A stretch of DNA of 64,000 bases from contig JAHRHY010000011.1 in the NCBI GenBank assembly GCA_019671135.1, positions 1,116,001-1,180,000 of the forward strand, read 5' to 3'. The number at the start of each line of letters is the position of its first letter. Positions within the stretch are counted from its first letter, which is position 1. The stretch is from Linnemannia hyalina. Lineage: Eukaryota > Mortierellomycota > Mortierellomycetes > Mortierellales > Mortierellaceae. The notes under the pieces are model-generated. The model had not been told where the DNA came from. It made no database searches and worked only from the letters and a program-made list of their open reading frames with translations. Positions 11,459-22,099 of this stretch are shown piece after piece. A program made the position numbers and the translations under genes.

Positions 11459-13439
11459 ATGGACGGCGCGGCTACATCAAAGTGGGCTCGGGAAGCATCG
11501 AGCGACGAAGAAGACAGAAACCAGCGGAAAAAGAAAAAAACAAAGCGCTTCAAACCATCAAAAGACTCACCCGCATTCAGAGAAGGAAGTGGCACACCCT
11601 CCTCCATTACAGGACGAATGCCTCGCGACCCTGACACACTGCGTGAAGGACCACGACCACCCTCTGTGGATGACAACATGACGCCCGTTTATTCACAAGA
11701 GCCAGAAGACCAGGAGACCTATCGCCACCGTTCACAGACACCAGTCGACACTTACAGAGAGCAAGCGGGAGAGGCAGCGCCAGAATACCACATCGAGGTC
11801 CCCGAAACCGAGCAGCACCCGGTCCTGACCCAATGCCGGAGCGTGGAGAACTACGAGAAGCTGAACAGGATATCCGAAGGAACCTATGGAGTTGTCTACC
11901 GCGCCAGAGACAGGATCACAGGGGAGATCGTGGCGCTCAAGAAACTGAAGCTGGATCAGGAAAAGAACGGCTTCCCTATCACCAGTTTACGCGAGATTTA
12001 CACGCTACTCCTGGCCAAACACCCCCACATCGTCAACGTCCGCGAGATTGTTGTGGGTGACACTCTGACACAGTAATGCTTTACGTTGTTACGCTTAGTT
12101 GCATACTCGCTGTTACTATGTCAAATTTAAAGGTATCATTGCTTTTTCACTAACCCGTCCTCTTCTCTTTCGCTACTGCATTGTAGAATCTTTATCGTTA
12201 TGGACTTTATTGAACACGACTTGAAGGAACTGATGAGCGGGATGCGATCACCTTTCCTCCAGTCAGAGGTCAAAACGCTGATGCTTCAACTCTTGTCTGC
12301 AACGGAACTTCTTCACGAGAACTGGATTCTTCACCGCGATCTGAAGACATCCAACCTCTTGCTTAACAACAAGGGCGAGATCAAGGTCGCCGATTTTGGA
12401 CTTGCGAGGCGATACGGAGAGCCACAGGGAGTGTTGACGCAACCTGTCGTTACTCTGTGGTACAGGTATGATTCTGCCATACATGGCGATCAAATAGCAA
12501 TTGCCCTTGCTATGATGATTATACTGACCCAAGAGATGTATGCTAATCGTGACTTACCTCGACGCACTTAGATCCCCTGAGCTACTCCTGGGTGCCAAGC
12601 AGTACACTACAGCTGTCGACATCTGGTCAATAGGATGCATCTTTGCAGAGTTTGTCAACAACGAACCTCTGCTGCCAGCACGCAGTGAGGCAGAACAACT
12701 GGAAAAGGTACAAGCATGTCACCTTTCAAATCACCGTCGTCCTTGTAAAGGCATGGACTGGTTATAAAGTAACCACAGACTGATGCTTGTGATCTCTTCT
12801 AGATTTTCAAATTGCTAGGCATGCCAAACGACAAGATCTGGCCTGGATTCTCAAAGCTGCCCTTAGCAAGCCATGTTCCCAACTTTGTCCAGCCCTATAA
12901 CCTTCTTCGCTCCCGACTCCCTTACTTGACGGAAAACGGCCTCGATCTGATGTCAAAGATGCTTACATATGATCCTACTCGACGTATCACAGCTGAGGAC
13001 GCTCTGAAGCACCCATATTTCTCGTAAGTAATCCTGAAACTGTTTGTTTGTGTATAATTGAATGTGTATGTATTTATTAGAGACTGACATTGTATTCTTC
13101 ATCCATGGATGAATGATTAGCGAGGCACCCCCACCAAAGCACCCATCCATGTTCCCGACGTGGCCTTCAAAAGGAGAAAAGTAAGTTCAGGTTCAAGTGG
13201 TTGACGTTCAGGGTAGTTATCACTATTCACGGGAGAATGAACAATTGAACAATTCACTTATCGAATCTCTACTTCCTCATCGGTGTATTCGACTTCTTTG
13301 GGAACTTAGGACTGCAAAGAAGAATGCTTCCCCTTCTGCCCCACAGGCTGTACATGGACATGGACAAGATGAAGAGGAGGCCGGTGGTCTGTTCAATTTT
13401 GCAAATCAGGAGTCAACTGGATTCCGTCTCAAAGTCTAG
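11459..13439 (+). CDS. CDK11: CDK11/PITSLRE cyclin-dependent kinase
   Basis: Six exons, 11459-12072, 12187-12465, 12572-12707, 12803-13023, 13121-13180 and 13310-13439, give 1440 nt, or 479 aa. The exact signature [11 protein letters not shown] (about residues 170-180) identifies the PITSLRE/CDK11 kinase. The Gly-rich loop [10 protein letters not shown], lysine in [43 protein letters not shown] and the C-terminal block [11 protein letters not shown] plus [13 protein letters not shown] all match CDK11. The N-terminal ~130 residues are charged and disordered (KKKKTKRFK). In other organisms CDK11 with cyclin L acts in the nucleus in transcription and pre-mRNA splicing. The start at 11459 is the first ATG of the frame. 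The gene is convergent with the BTB gene, with 97 bp between stop codons. Confidence 0.95.
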
Positions 13440-13536
13440 AATGGCACATTCACTGTGCGGAGCAAAATACAAATCTCTATTTTTCAAATATGTGTGTGTT
13501 GGGGGTGGGGGTATAAATACAAAGTAAGAGGCGGGA

Positions 13537-15851
13537 CTACAACAGCTGCAAATCATGGATGGCCCAGAGCAACGATGACTGGATAGTCATGGGGAACTTT
13601 GTGAGCAGCTGCAAACAAAGAGGTTGCAGGTATTCGGGCCTATGACAGAAGAATACAAAATGTAAAAAAAGAAGGGCAGTTGTTAGTTATCTTAGACATC
13701 TTTTTACTTCTTGAAGCAGACCATCTTGACTTTACTCACCTCATCCAAGCTGCCTCGACTTCAGGTTCAGGTTCAGCATCGGCGTCGTCCTCTTGCTCCT
13801 CCTGCTCATGCCGCGATGAAGACTCATCATCCTCTTCGTCAATAGTGGTACCAGGCTTGACAGAGTGTGTAGGTTCTGTGGCGAACAGCACACTGCTGAC
13901 CATAGATGTGCGCTCATCAAGATCATCATATCTGGAGAAGTCGCCTTGGCGGTTGTCGGCAGTTGCGCGGGCTCGGGCATAGGTTTCCTCCTTGTTGCTA
14001 TCCTCCTTGTCCTTGTCTGAGGTATCTGATTTATTATCATGGCCATTATCCGATCCTGCGTCCGCATCGTCGTCTGCTCCATCATCGCCACGTTGCTCCA
14101 TGATCTTCTTCCGGGTCTCCTCCAAAAGCTCAGCGAGGCGCTCCTCGATCCGGTCAACAACCTCGAAAGGAGTCAGGGGTGCAATCTTGGTGATCGAATC
14201 CAGAAGGAGCTGAACAAATTCGAGATGGTGAGGCCGCTTCAGGGCCAGCTCAAGAACCTGCCAGAAGAACTCCATAACCAGTGTTGAGAGAGCGGGGTAG
14301 TCTTGGTGGATATGTGTGACTCCAGCGTCGTCCTGGTTGGGCTTGGATCGAAGGGGTGGCAAGTCCGTCAAGGAGTTGACACCGTACGAGATCATGTTGA
14401 GCAATGATCCCGAGGCTCCAGGGTTGCGGAAGGACTCCAACGTGGGGTCTTGGAAGGCGAGTAAAAGTCCCTCTGCGATGTAGTTGACGCCCTGCAGGTA
14501 CACGTCCCCATCCAGCACGGTCGCAAACTCGCCGAAGAACACGTCGCTGCGAGAGTCGGTATTTTCGTCGATAGCGTCTTTCAACATGAGAACAACCAGC
14601 TCGAATGGGGCCCTGACTTTGATGACTTGGTCCAGAAGCCATTGGTATCCGGTCGAGAAGGCAACCTTATAGAATGTGTTGATGGTCTGTGACGTTTTGT
14701 CATCCTTGGATGCCTTGTTGTCTTCTGGAAGCACATAGTACTCGCGCGTCCGTAGTGGTTTCTGAGAGTTGTAGGCGGTGTAGTAGTCGACGACCTGGCG
14801 AAGGGCCTCGATATTCGAGGCTCTGCATGGATGGAGAGGCAAGGAGGGGGCCCCCTTGAGGAGATAGATCGACTCTTGTCCGCCTGGAGGGAAGATATAG
14901 CCGGGTCTCAATTCAGATAACTGAACCTCTGCCATGCGAAGGTCTCGGAACTTTTTGGGCCCATAGAGGTTCCGAGCAATGACCAGCTCGCAGTGGTCTC
15001 GAATCTCGACTTTGAGGACGGCAACGCGGCACATCTGCTGAAGCGCGTCCTTGTCGAACCTCAAAATGGCCTGGTCGTCTTCCCGATCCTCTGGTCTCAA
15101 CGACTTGCTCAGCTTTTCCATCAACTCGGGCTGACTCTACATTGCGAAAAGTTTACCATGGTTCTTACGGTTAGTTCAAACATGTGCTACGAGATAAAGA
15201 CATTTTTTTTTCAATTGAACCCTTGGAATTGGTCATAGCATGCAGCTGGGTGCAGCAATGAAATGTAAACCTTGCCTGGCACATTTGTGTCACCTCGTCC
15301 TGCAGCAATGCGCTCGTCGTGCCTTTGAGAGACAAACGAGTGGCCAAGCCCATCACATCCATCCCACGGCGAAGTCGTGCATCCAAGGAGCTGGTTTGGA
15401 AGTCGCGGTCAGAGCACCAAGTTCCAGTATAGAGCAAACGGAGGGCAGACTCGTAGGCATAGAGCTCAGATGCATCGGCACACTGAATTTCGATCCTCTG
15501 AGAACCTTGAGCATCCTTGTCGTCGAGTAAGGAGATAGCCTTGTCGCCATGGTCTTTTTTACCAGACAGGAGGGTCCCAAAGAACTCGCTCTCCTTGGCC
15601 AAAATACGGGCGTGGAGGTGGAGGTTTTTTTTGAGTGAGCCAGGGACCTGGAGTGTGACGGTGACATCGCTGTAGAGACCCTCCTCGAAGAGAACGCGAC
15701 TTGCGCTGAGGTGAGCCATTGGGGGTGGTGTAGGCTCGGGGGTCATAACGGGGCTGCTAGCGGCAGAGGAGAAGGTGCTCAGAGCAGAGACTCGCCTGGA
15801 GTTTGACCTTGAAGGAGGGAAGGAAGGGAGGAATGAGCTAAACTCCATCAT
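13537..15851 (-). CDS. BTB/POZ-domain protein
   Basis: Three exons, 15851-15271, 15134-13740 and 13639-13537, total 2079 nt, or 692 aa. A Ser/Pro-rich N-terminus is followed at about residues 50-195 by a BTB fold: LFEEGLYSDVTVTLQ, HARILAKESEFFGTLLSGKK, YAYESALRLLYTGTW and MGLATRLSLKG. The large middle part is helical, BTB-associated and unassigned (YQWLLDQVIKVRAPFELVV, FFWQVLELALKRPHHLEFV). A Glu/Asp-rich segment comes near the end. A TGA directly after residue ~657 sits inside a strong donor (GAG/GTGAGT at 13739). The spliced last exon adds about 34 well-formed residues (RPEYLQPLCLQLL ...) and is my preferred end. Such proteins often serve as Cul3 adaptors or in oligomerisation; the target is unknown. 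Confidence 0.85.
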
Positions 15852-16500
15852 GGGAGAGAGAGTAGGAATGGGGGAGTAGGGAGGTTTGAAGATGATGAAG
15901 AGAGAAAACGTTGAGCCGTTCCTGGGCTACTTTTTTTTTGTGTGCGGTTGCTTTGCTTGAAACCTTATTTGAAGGGCAGGATACAAATCACGTGCGGTGA
16001 TTGCAAGCCACCTTCATTAAGTAGAAGAGAGCGGGAGAGCAGTGAGGTGAGAGTAGGAGAGAACAGAAGGGAGAGAGAGCGAGCGGGGAGGAACAGGTGG
16101 GTGTACCTCCAATTCTCTTTCTTTTCTCTCTCTTCTTCTTTCCTCTACTTTTCTCTCAAAAAGAAATCCCCCTTCGTTAACCTTCCTCTCTCGCTTATCA
16201 CAGTCGCTCTCCCTCACCTTCTTTTGTTCTTGACTCTCTCCTTCCTTCGACCTCATTGCAAACGCTCATTCCCCACCCTGCAAGGACCCAATATTGGAGA
16301 GACTATTGGTCATTTTTCCTATTTTTTTTTTTGGCCCCGACTATTTCTCTTTTTCAAGCCAGTTTAGTCAAGCCAAGTCAAGTGTTGTGTGCGTGTGTGT
16401 CTGTCTGTCTGCGCCTATTCTCTTCAACCCAGCAACACGACAATAATAACAACAACACCATCATCAACGATATCACAACAACAAAAACACCTCGCCCAAC
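15852..16500. promoter_or_regulatory. Divergent promoter region, BTB gene / KDM5-like gene
   Basis: 649 bp between divergent starts. Positions 16105-16350 are strongly C/T-rich on the + strand, the probable leader of the KDM5-like gene. A CAA/ACA-rich stretch (16437-16495) lies directly before the ATG. Confidence 0.6.
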
Positions 16501-19500
16501 ATGATGAAGCAGGCTGTGCCTAGAGCAACAGACTCCCTCGCGACTCCTCCTGGACCCCTCCAAAAGGCCCCTGCTCTTGACATGGCCTCAGTCCCTACCG
16601 TCGCTCCCCAGGAGACCCCACGGTCAGACCCTCCCACACGCATCTTTGGCCTCCATGATGCCCCTTGCTACCGTCCCACTGCCAAGGAGTGGATGGAACC
16701 TCTCAAGTATATCGAACGCATCCGCCCCGACGCCGAGAAGGCTGGCATCTGCAAGATCATCCCCCCAGAGGGTTGGAAACCCCCTTTTTGTCTGGATACT
16801 GAGGTAAAGAAAGGGTCTCTTCACTTTCGTTTCGTTGACTCTTTTTTTTCTTCTTTATCAGATGCTGTCCCGACTTGTTATTTTCTTCTGTGGTTTAGCC
16901 TATGCGCATAAGGAACTGTGTTATTTTGTAGTACATGTTGTCTCTATTCCCTCTCCTCTCTCCCTTTCCTTCAATACTAATGAAGTTGTGTGAAAGGTTG
17001 TTCGCCGTGGGGATGTCTCTCCTGCCTCTTCTTCTTTTGGCGATACCGATGCATCCTCTGTTTTAAAAACAGTGTGGCAAAGAGAAGAGCACTGGGCGGA
17101 GGAGTGAGTACAATTTGTGCAATACCTTACGATATTCATCACGTTCTCCTTTCATATTCCTATTCCTACTCCTATTCACCGGCCACCCCACCCTCCACAT
17201 TCACAGGTCTTCCGCTTCAAAACTAGGATCCAGCGCCTTAATTCGATGGAGGGCCAGACCAGGACAAACCTCAACTACCTCGATCAGCTCTGCAAGTTTC
17301 ACCGCCAGCAGGGCCACCCTGTCTTCAAGATCCCCCAGCTCGACAAACGACCCATTGACCTCTTCCAACTCAGAAAGGAAGTTACCTCTCGCGGCGGCTA
17401 CCAAAAAGTAAGCTAAGAACCAAAAAGGAGGGAAAGGCAAGAAGGACGCTCACAGAGTCTCTCACAGCCAGGATATGTATACGGGATGTGTCTCACACAA
17501 CAACAAACAACAAGCGACGACAATGCGGGTCAAGACTTGAGCTAGACAGCAAGGGGTGAGGAGGACACCTCCCTTCAGTAGTTCAGATATCTAACCCATA
17601 CTGCCTCAAATTCTAAACTTGCTAGGTCACCGCCGCTAAGAAATGGGCTGAAATTGGACGAGGACTCAACTACACACGGAAGCAGTGCACCTCAATGTCC
17701 AACGCCCTCAAGAACGCCTATCTCAATATCATCATGCCCTACGAGTCCTACCTCGCCAAACACAAACCAACTCTTTCAGCGAATGACAACGCGACTGGCA
17801 CTACCGTAGGAGTCAAAAGAGAGGCTAGCTCAGATTCAACAATGGAGACAAGTCAAGGATCGTTGGTCACCCCTGCTGCATCCCCGCCCAGCCATCACGA
17901 TACACCTGCACCCCCAGCACGACGATCAAAGCGTATCAAGAAGGAGCCTACTTCGTATACAGGTAACCATTTGTTCAGGGCGCGTGAGGAAATCAGGACG
18001 CGTGAGGAAATCAGGACGCGTGAGGAAATCAGGACGCGACAACATCAAATCCTGAATCGATGCCAAGGTATCCATCTGTCTCCACTCACTCGGCTTTCGT
18101 CATTCATCTACAACCTTCTTAGACTCAACACCTACTTCGCCGGCTACATCTCAATCGAACCGCCTCTCAGCTGAGCCAGTGCCCGCTAAGGCTGTGGATG
18201 AAGCTGAAGCTAATCCCAAAGCTATCTGCGAACTTTGCCACGAAGGCGGACACTTGGACAGGATGTTGATTTGCGACGGCTGCGAGCGTGGACACCACAC
18301 CTTCTGTCTCAACCCCCCACTTCAGCATATTCCCAAGACGGATTGGTACTGCGCAAAGTGTCTCATCAACGGCGAGGACTTTGGCTTCGAGGAGGGCGAA
18401 GAATACTCTCTGAGCTCTTTCCAACAAAAGTGCAACACCTTCAAGAAGGAATATTTCGAGAAGCAGGGATTTGCTGACGGCAAGGCTCCCGAGGATGCAG
18501 TCGAGCGAGAATTCTGGAGACTTGTCGAGAGCACCTTTGAGACTGTGGAGGTGGAGTACGGAGCCGACCTTCATTCCTCACAACACGGCAGGTAAGCTTC
18601 GTAAAACGGGAACTGGGAACACTTGGCTATGTAAGAGGAACAGGAAATGAAGCCACGAAGTACCTGAGCCTAATATGCCAACTTTTCTTTACGGGTACAA
18701 ATAGTGGATTTCCTACGAGCAAGCGTGACCCCAAGAACAAGTACTCGAGCCACCCATCCAACCTCAACAATATTCCCGTCCTTCAAGATTCACTCTTCCG
18801 TCACATCAACTCGGATATCTCGGGAATGATGGTCCCATGGCTTTACGTTGGCATGTGCTTCTCGACCTTCTGCTGGCACAACGAGGACCATTATACCTAT
18901 TCGATCAACTACATGCACTGGGGCGAGACCAAGACTTGGTACGGGATCCCAGCATCGGATGCTCACAAGTTTGAGGAAACCATGAAGCAGTCTGTCCCTG
19001 AGCTGTTTGAGCAGCAGCCTGACCTGCTCTTCCAGCTCGTCACTATGCTCTCCCCAGGACGGTTGGTGGCGAACGGCGTCAAGGTTCTTGCGTTGGATCA
19101 AAGACCAGGACAAGTCGTTGTCACCTTCCCTCAGGCATACCACGCTGGATTCAACCATGGCGTAAGTTTTTTTGACCTTTTCAGGGAAAGCTTCTTGTTA
19201 TTATTGTAGAGGGACAAATGTTCAGGTTTGTTTCTAGTACATGAAACTCAACAAATACCTCATACTTCCTGTCTGTTCTCCTTTGTGAATAACAGTTCAA
19301 CTTTGCGGAGGCGGTGAACTTTGCTCCGCCTGACTGGTGTCACTTTGGAGTCGAATGCGCACAACGCTACAAGGAACATCGGAAGCATCCCGTATTCTCC
19401 CACGACGAACTGATTATGACGACGGCGCTGAGAGACACGACCCCCGCGACAGCCCAGTGGTTGCAGGACGAGATGGTCGAGTTGCTTGAGCGGGAGACAA

Positions 19501-19977
19501 CGCAGCGTGCGCATGCCCTGAAACAGTGTCCTTCGATTCGCGTGATCCACGAAGGTGTCGACCGACCAGAGGATGAGGTCCAGTGCCTGCACTGCAACTC
19601 TTACATCTACCTGTCACAGATTGGATGTAGCTGCACCAACAAAGTTGTGTGTAGCGACCACATGGACGAGGTAAAGTCAAGTCTTCCCTGCGTCCGTTGA
19701 CCAGTACTACTTCTATTTCTACTGCTCCAGATTGTTTTTGTTGAAGCACACATATCAAGCGGCGGTGACAGTGTGGGTTCCTGGTGTTTTCGCCTAACTC
19801 ATCGCCTGTCTCTCCCCCTCTTTTTTGGTATTCCATCTGAACTTTCCCCGCCCCCCTCCCCAACAGCTTTGCAAATGTGCCGAGTCGGAGCACTTCTTGA
19901 GATTACGATACTCAGACGACGAGCTTCGTCAAATCTCTGAGAGGGTCCATGCCATTGCTGCTGCTGCCAAAGCATAA
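16501..19977 (+). CDS. KDM5: KDM5/JARID1-like histone H3K4 demethylase (JmjN-ARID-PHD-JmjC-C5HC2)
   Basis: Seven exons, 16501-16803, 17207-17407, 17626-17962, 18123-18591, 18705-19161, 19296-19670 and 19867-19977, sum to 2253 nt, or 750 aa. In order they encode JmjN (about 52-93, [19 protein letters not shown]), ARID (about 110-215, [19 protein letters not shown] and [18 protein letters not shown]), PHD (about 314-362, CELCHEGG ... [12 protein letters not shown]) and JmjC (about 440-605). The JmjC iron ligands are H~495 and E~497 in FCWHNEDH and H~588 in AGFNHG. The C5HC2 zinc finger follows ([19 protein letters not shown]). The family removes methyl groups from H3K4me3/2 in the nucleus using Fe(II) and 2-oxoglutarate. 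The protein stops about 30 residues after the zinc finger, so it lacks the PLU-1 region and C-terminal PHD fingers of animal KDM5. Confidence 0.93.
17981..18034 (+). repeat. Three tandem 18-bp units inside intron 3 of KDM5-like gene
   Basis: The unit CGCGTGAGGAAATCAGGA is repeated three times without mismatch at 17981-17998, 17999-18016 and 18017-18034, followed by a partial CGCG. The unit is a multiple of three and keeps the upstream reading frame open through the intron. Confidence 0.95.
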
Positions 19978-20311
19978 GTAAGTTTTAAGCCCCAAACTTT
20001 GAGTAGCTGACATGTGGAATTGATATTCTAACAGACGATTCCTTTTTGGCTGGTGCGTTGGATAGACTCCTTTAACTTTTTTGACTATGGCGCACTCTTG
20101 AGGCCTTCTTTGTGAAAAAAAAAAAATCGGAAAACAAAGAAACGAGAAAGTATCAACAACAACACTCTGCATAACTCCCTTTCCTACGACAAACTTGACA
20201 TCTGTACAAAAAACAACTCGCGAAAACACACACATCCCATAACAACATAACATACAAATATATTTTTATTGCTATTTTCAACAGAAAAAAAAAAGCCGTG
20301 ATGTACGACAT
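19978..20311. other. Convergent 3' flanks of KDM5-like gene and orphan gene
   Basis: 334 bp between two stop codons, A/T-rich with short A-runs (20117-20127, 20283-20295). A strong donor-like GTAAGT lies directly after the KDM5 stop (19978), so a 3' UTR intron is possible. Confidence 0.5.
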
Positions 20312-21376
20312 TTACTTGACCCAGAGGGTATCGTGCAGATGGTCAATATCGACAGACCCATGGACATGGACCCATTGGTCGACATCCTCTGCCAGTCCAA
20401 AATCGTAGTTAAGGACATCGGCGTCGTTTTCAACAAGGAACCTCGCTACGAGACTACCGTCCTGACCATCTACTGTCGCATTCGTAGCAATGTTCTTTTC
20501 CTGCTGTGGAGGTAGTAATTGTAGTTGGTCCTGGTGGGTGTTGACGTCCATTTTTAGATCCTTGATTGTCTTCTTCAGTACTGCCGTTTCTGTAGTCGTA
20601 GAAGGGTGATGGTGATGATGGTCCACATGTCCGACGAGCCCGGCAACACGATGGTCCAAATCTATGTCCCCTCGATCTCTCGCGATAGCAATACTCTGGT
20701 CCAGCGGTCCCGACCCCGCCATCGCTCGCACCGTCGACTGGTTGTAATGGTAGTGGTGCTGTGCATACCGACTGTTCTCTCCAGAATAAACAACCTCCGT
20801 CCCAGCATCAACCCCCGAAAGCCCATCACTATACCCGACCATAAACGCACCCGGTGAGGCATCACAGAGACGTCGGAAGACACGGTCGAGAATGGCCACA
20901 TGTTGGCTGGCGAGACGTCTTGCGGAGAGCTGGCATTGGATTCCGTGAATCTGAGGGTTCCATGGGAGGCGGATGTAATACAGGACTGGGCGCGCCTGTA
21001 CCGTCGTCGTGGTGTCGGAGAGGGGAGGGGAATTCAGAGCAGGGAGTTGACCCGAGGCAACGAACGAGAGTGGGTAGCTTTGATGTCCAGGTCGATGGCT
21101 GTCATCTATGACGATATCGGTATTGTTGCTGGCGTGATGGTCAACAAGAGTGGTATCGAGGATGAAGGCTGCTCCTGCACCCAGGTTGACTTCCAAAGTA
21201 GAAGCCCCTGCAGTCAATGAAAGGGGTGCAGACACACTACCACCAGTGCGCTTGCTATTGTTGCCGTTGTTATGGTTTTTGTTGTTCAAGGACGCCAGCC
21301 CAGCAATGAGTCGCTTCAGAGTCCGCTGATACGAGTCGAGGTCAAGAAGCTCTGGTGAAGTCAGGGCAAAGCTCAT
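20312..21376 (-). CDS. Orphan protein, His/Asn/Gln-rich
   Basis: A single-exon frame of 354 codons starts at ATG 21376 (MSFALTSPELLDLDSYQRTLKRL) and ends at 20312. It has an amphipathic N-terminal helix, an Asn-rich patch (residues ~33-42), a central ordered segment (VLYYIRLPWNPQIHGIQCQL, HVAILDRVFRRLCDASPGAFM), a His-rich region and a short helical stretch (VLKKTIKDLKMDV). No domain is recognised. Codon composition and ordered blocks suggest a real gene, but it could be lineage-specific and has no neighbour that hints at its role. Confidence 0.65.
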   Translation of the reverse strand: MSFALTSPELLDLDSYQRTLKRLIAGLASLNNKNHNNGNNSKRTGGSVSAPLSLTAGASTLEVNLGAGAAFILDTTLVDHHASNNTDIVIDDSHRPGHQSYPLSFVASGQLPALNSPPLSDTTTTVQARPVLYYIRLPWNPQIHGIQCQLSARRLASQHVAILDRVFRRLCDASPGAFMVGYSDGLSGVDAGTEVVYSGENSRYAQHHYHYNQSTVRAMAGSGPLDQSIAIARDRGDIDLDHRVAGLVGHVDHHHHHPSTTTETAVLKKTIKDLKMDVNTHQDQLQLLPPQQEKNIATNATVDGQDGSLVARFLVENDADVLNYDFGLAEDVDQWVHVHGSVDIDHLHDTLWVK

Positions 21377-22099
21377 TGTCCCTGCGGTCTATCAAAACAG
21401 GAAAATATCCACAGGAAGGAAAAGAGAAAAAGCGTTAACACAACAGTGCTTCTAAAACCTTGCCCTTTTTATGTACGTTTGTCGACATACAAAATAAAAA
21501 CAGGTCAAGGTCACTTGCATTGACAAAGGGCATGGCCTCGTTCAGGAACCGGTCGGGTCGAGCAATGGGACTAATGTGTAGCATAGTGGTGGTGGTGGTG
21601 GTGGTGGAATTATATGTTTGAGTGTGTGTGGGAAGAGCAAGGTAGGAAACAAAAAAAAAGTGTGGAGGTGAAGGAAGGGATTCGTGAGGGTGGTGGGAAA
21701 AAAGGAGGAGAGAAAAGGAGGAAGGGTGAAAAGGAGGGGAAAAAAAAGGAAGAGAGGAAACGAGGGGCCAATGCATCTTAGGGTGCTTCATCCAACAAAC
21801 ATGGCTCCTATCATGAGGAACAGCAGTTCATCCGCACAAGAAGAGAAAAACGTGCCGTCGTCTGTCTCTATCTACTTCTGTTCTGCATGAGAATTACTGT
21901 ACTGAACGCCCAAAGGGGGGTTACGCGCTCATACAGGACACGCAAGTAAGCCACCAGGGAGAAGAAACGACGGATCATTTCAACACGGCGTCGCGGCAGG
22001 ACACAGGACACAGGACACAGGGACACGTGCACTCAACGCGTTAAAAAGAAAACTATGAAACACGACAAACAATGAAAACAGCGGACACTTGTTATCGAA
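21377..22099. promoter_or_regulatory. Promoter/leader of orphan gene, with short tandem repeats
   Basis: 723 bp between two minus-strand genes. It contains a GGT trinucleotide run (21585-21606), a GA-rich block on the + strand (21655-21760, a CT-rich leader for the orphan gene) and repeated ACAGG/GACAC units around 21999-22026. No RNA gene is seen. Confidence 0.5.

Noticed and set aside
16996..17110. Possible extra exon inside KDM5-like intron 1, open in one frame and ending at a GTGAGT
   Set aside because: The JmjN and ARID segments join directly without it in the family pattern (CLDTE then [12 protein letters not shown]), and the acceptor is poor.
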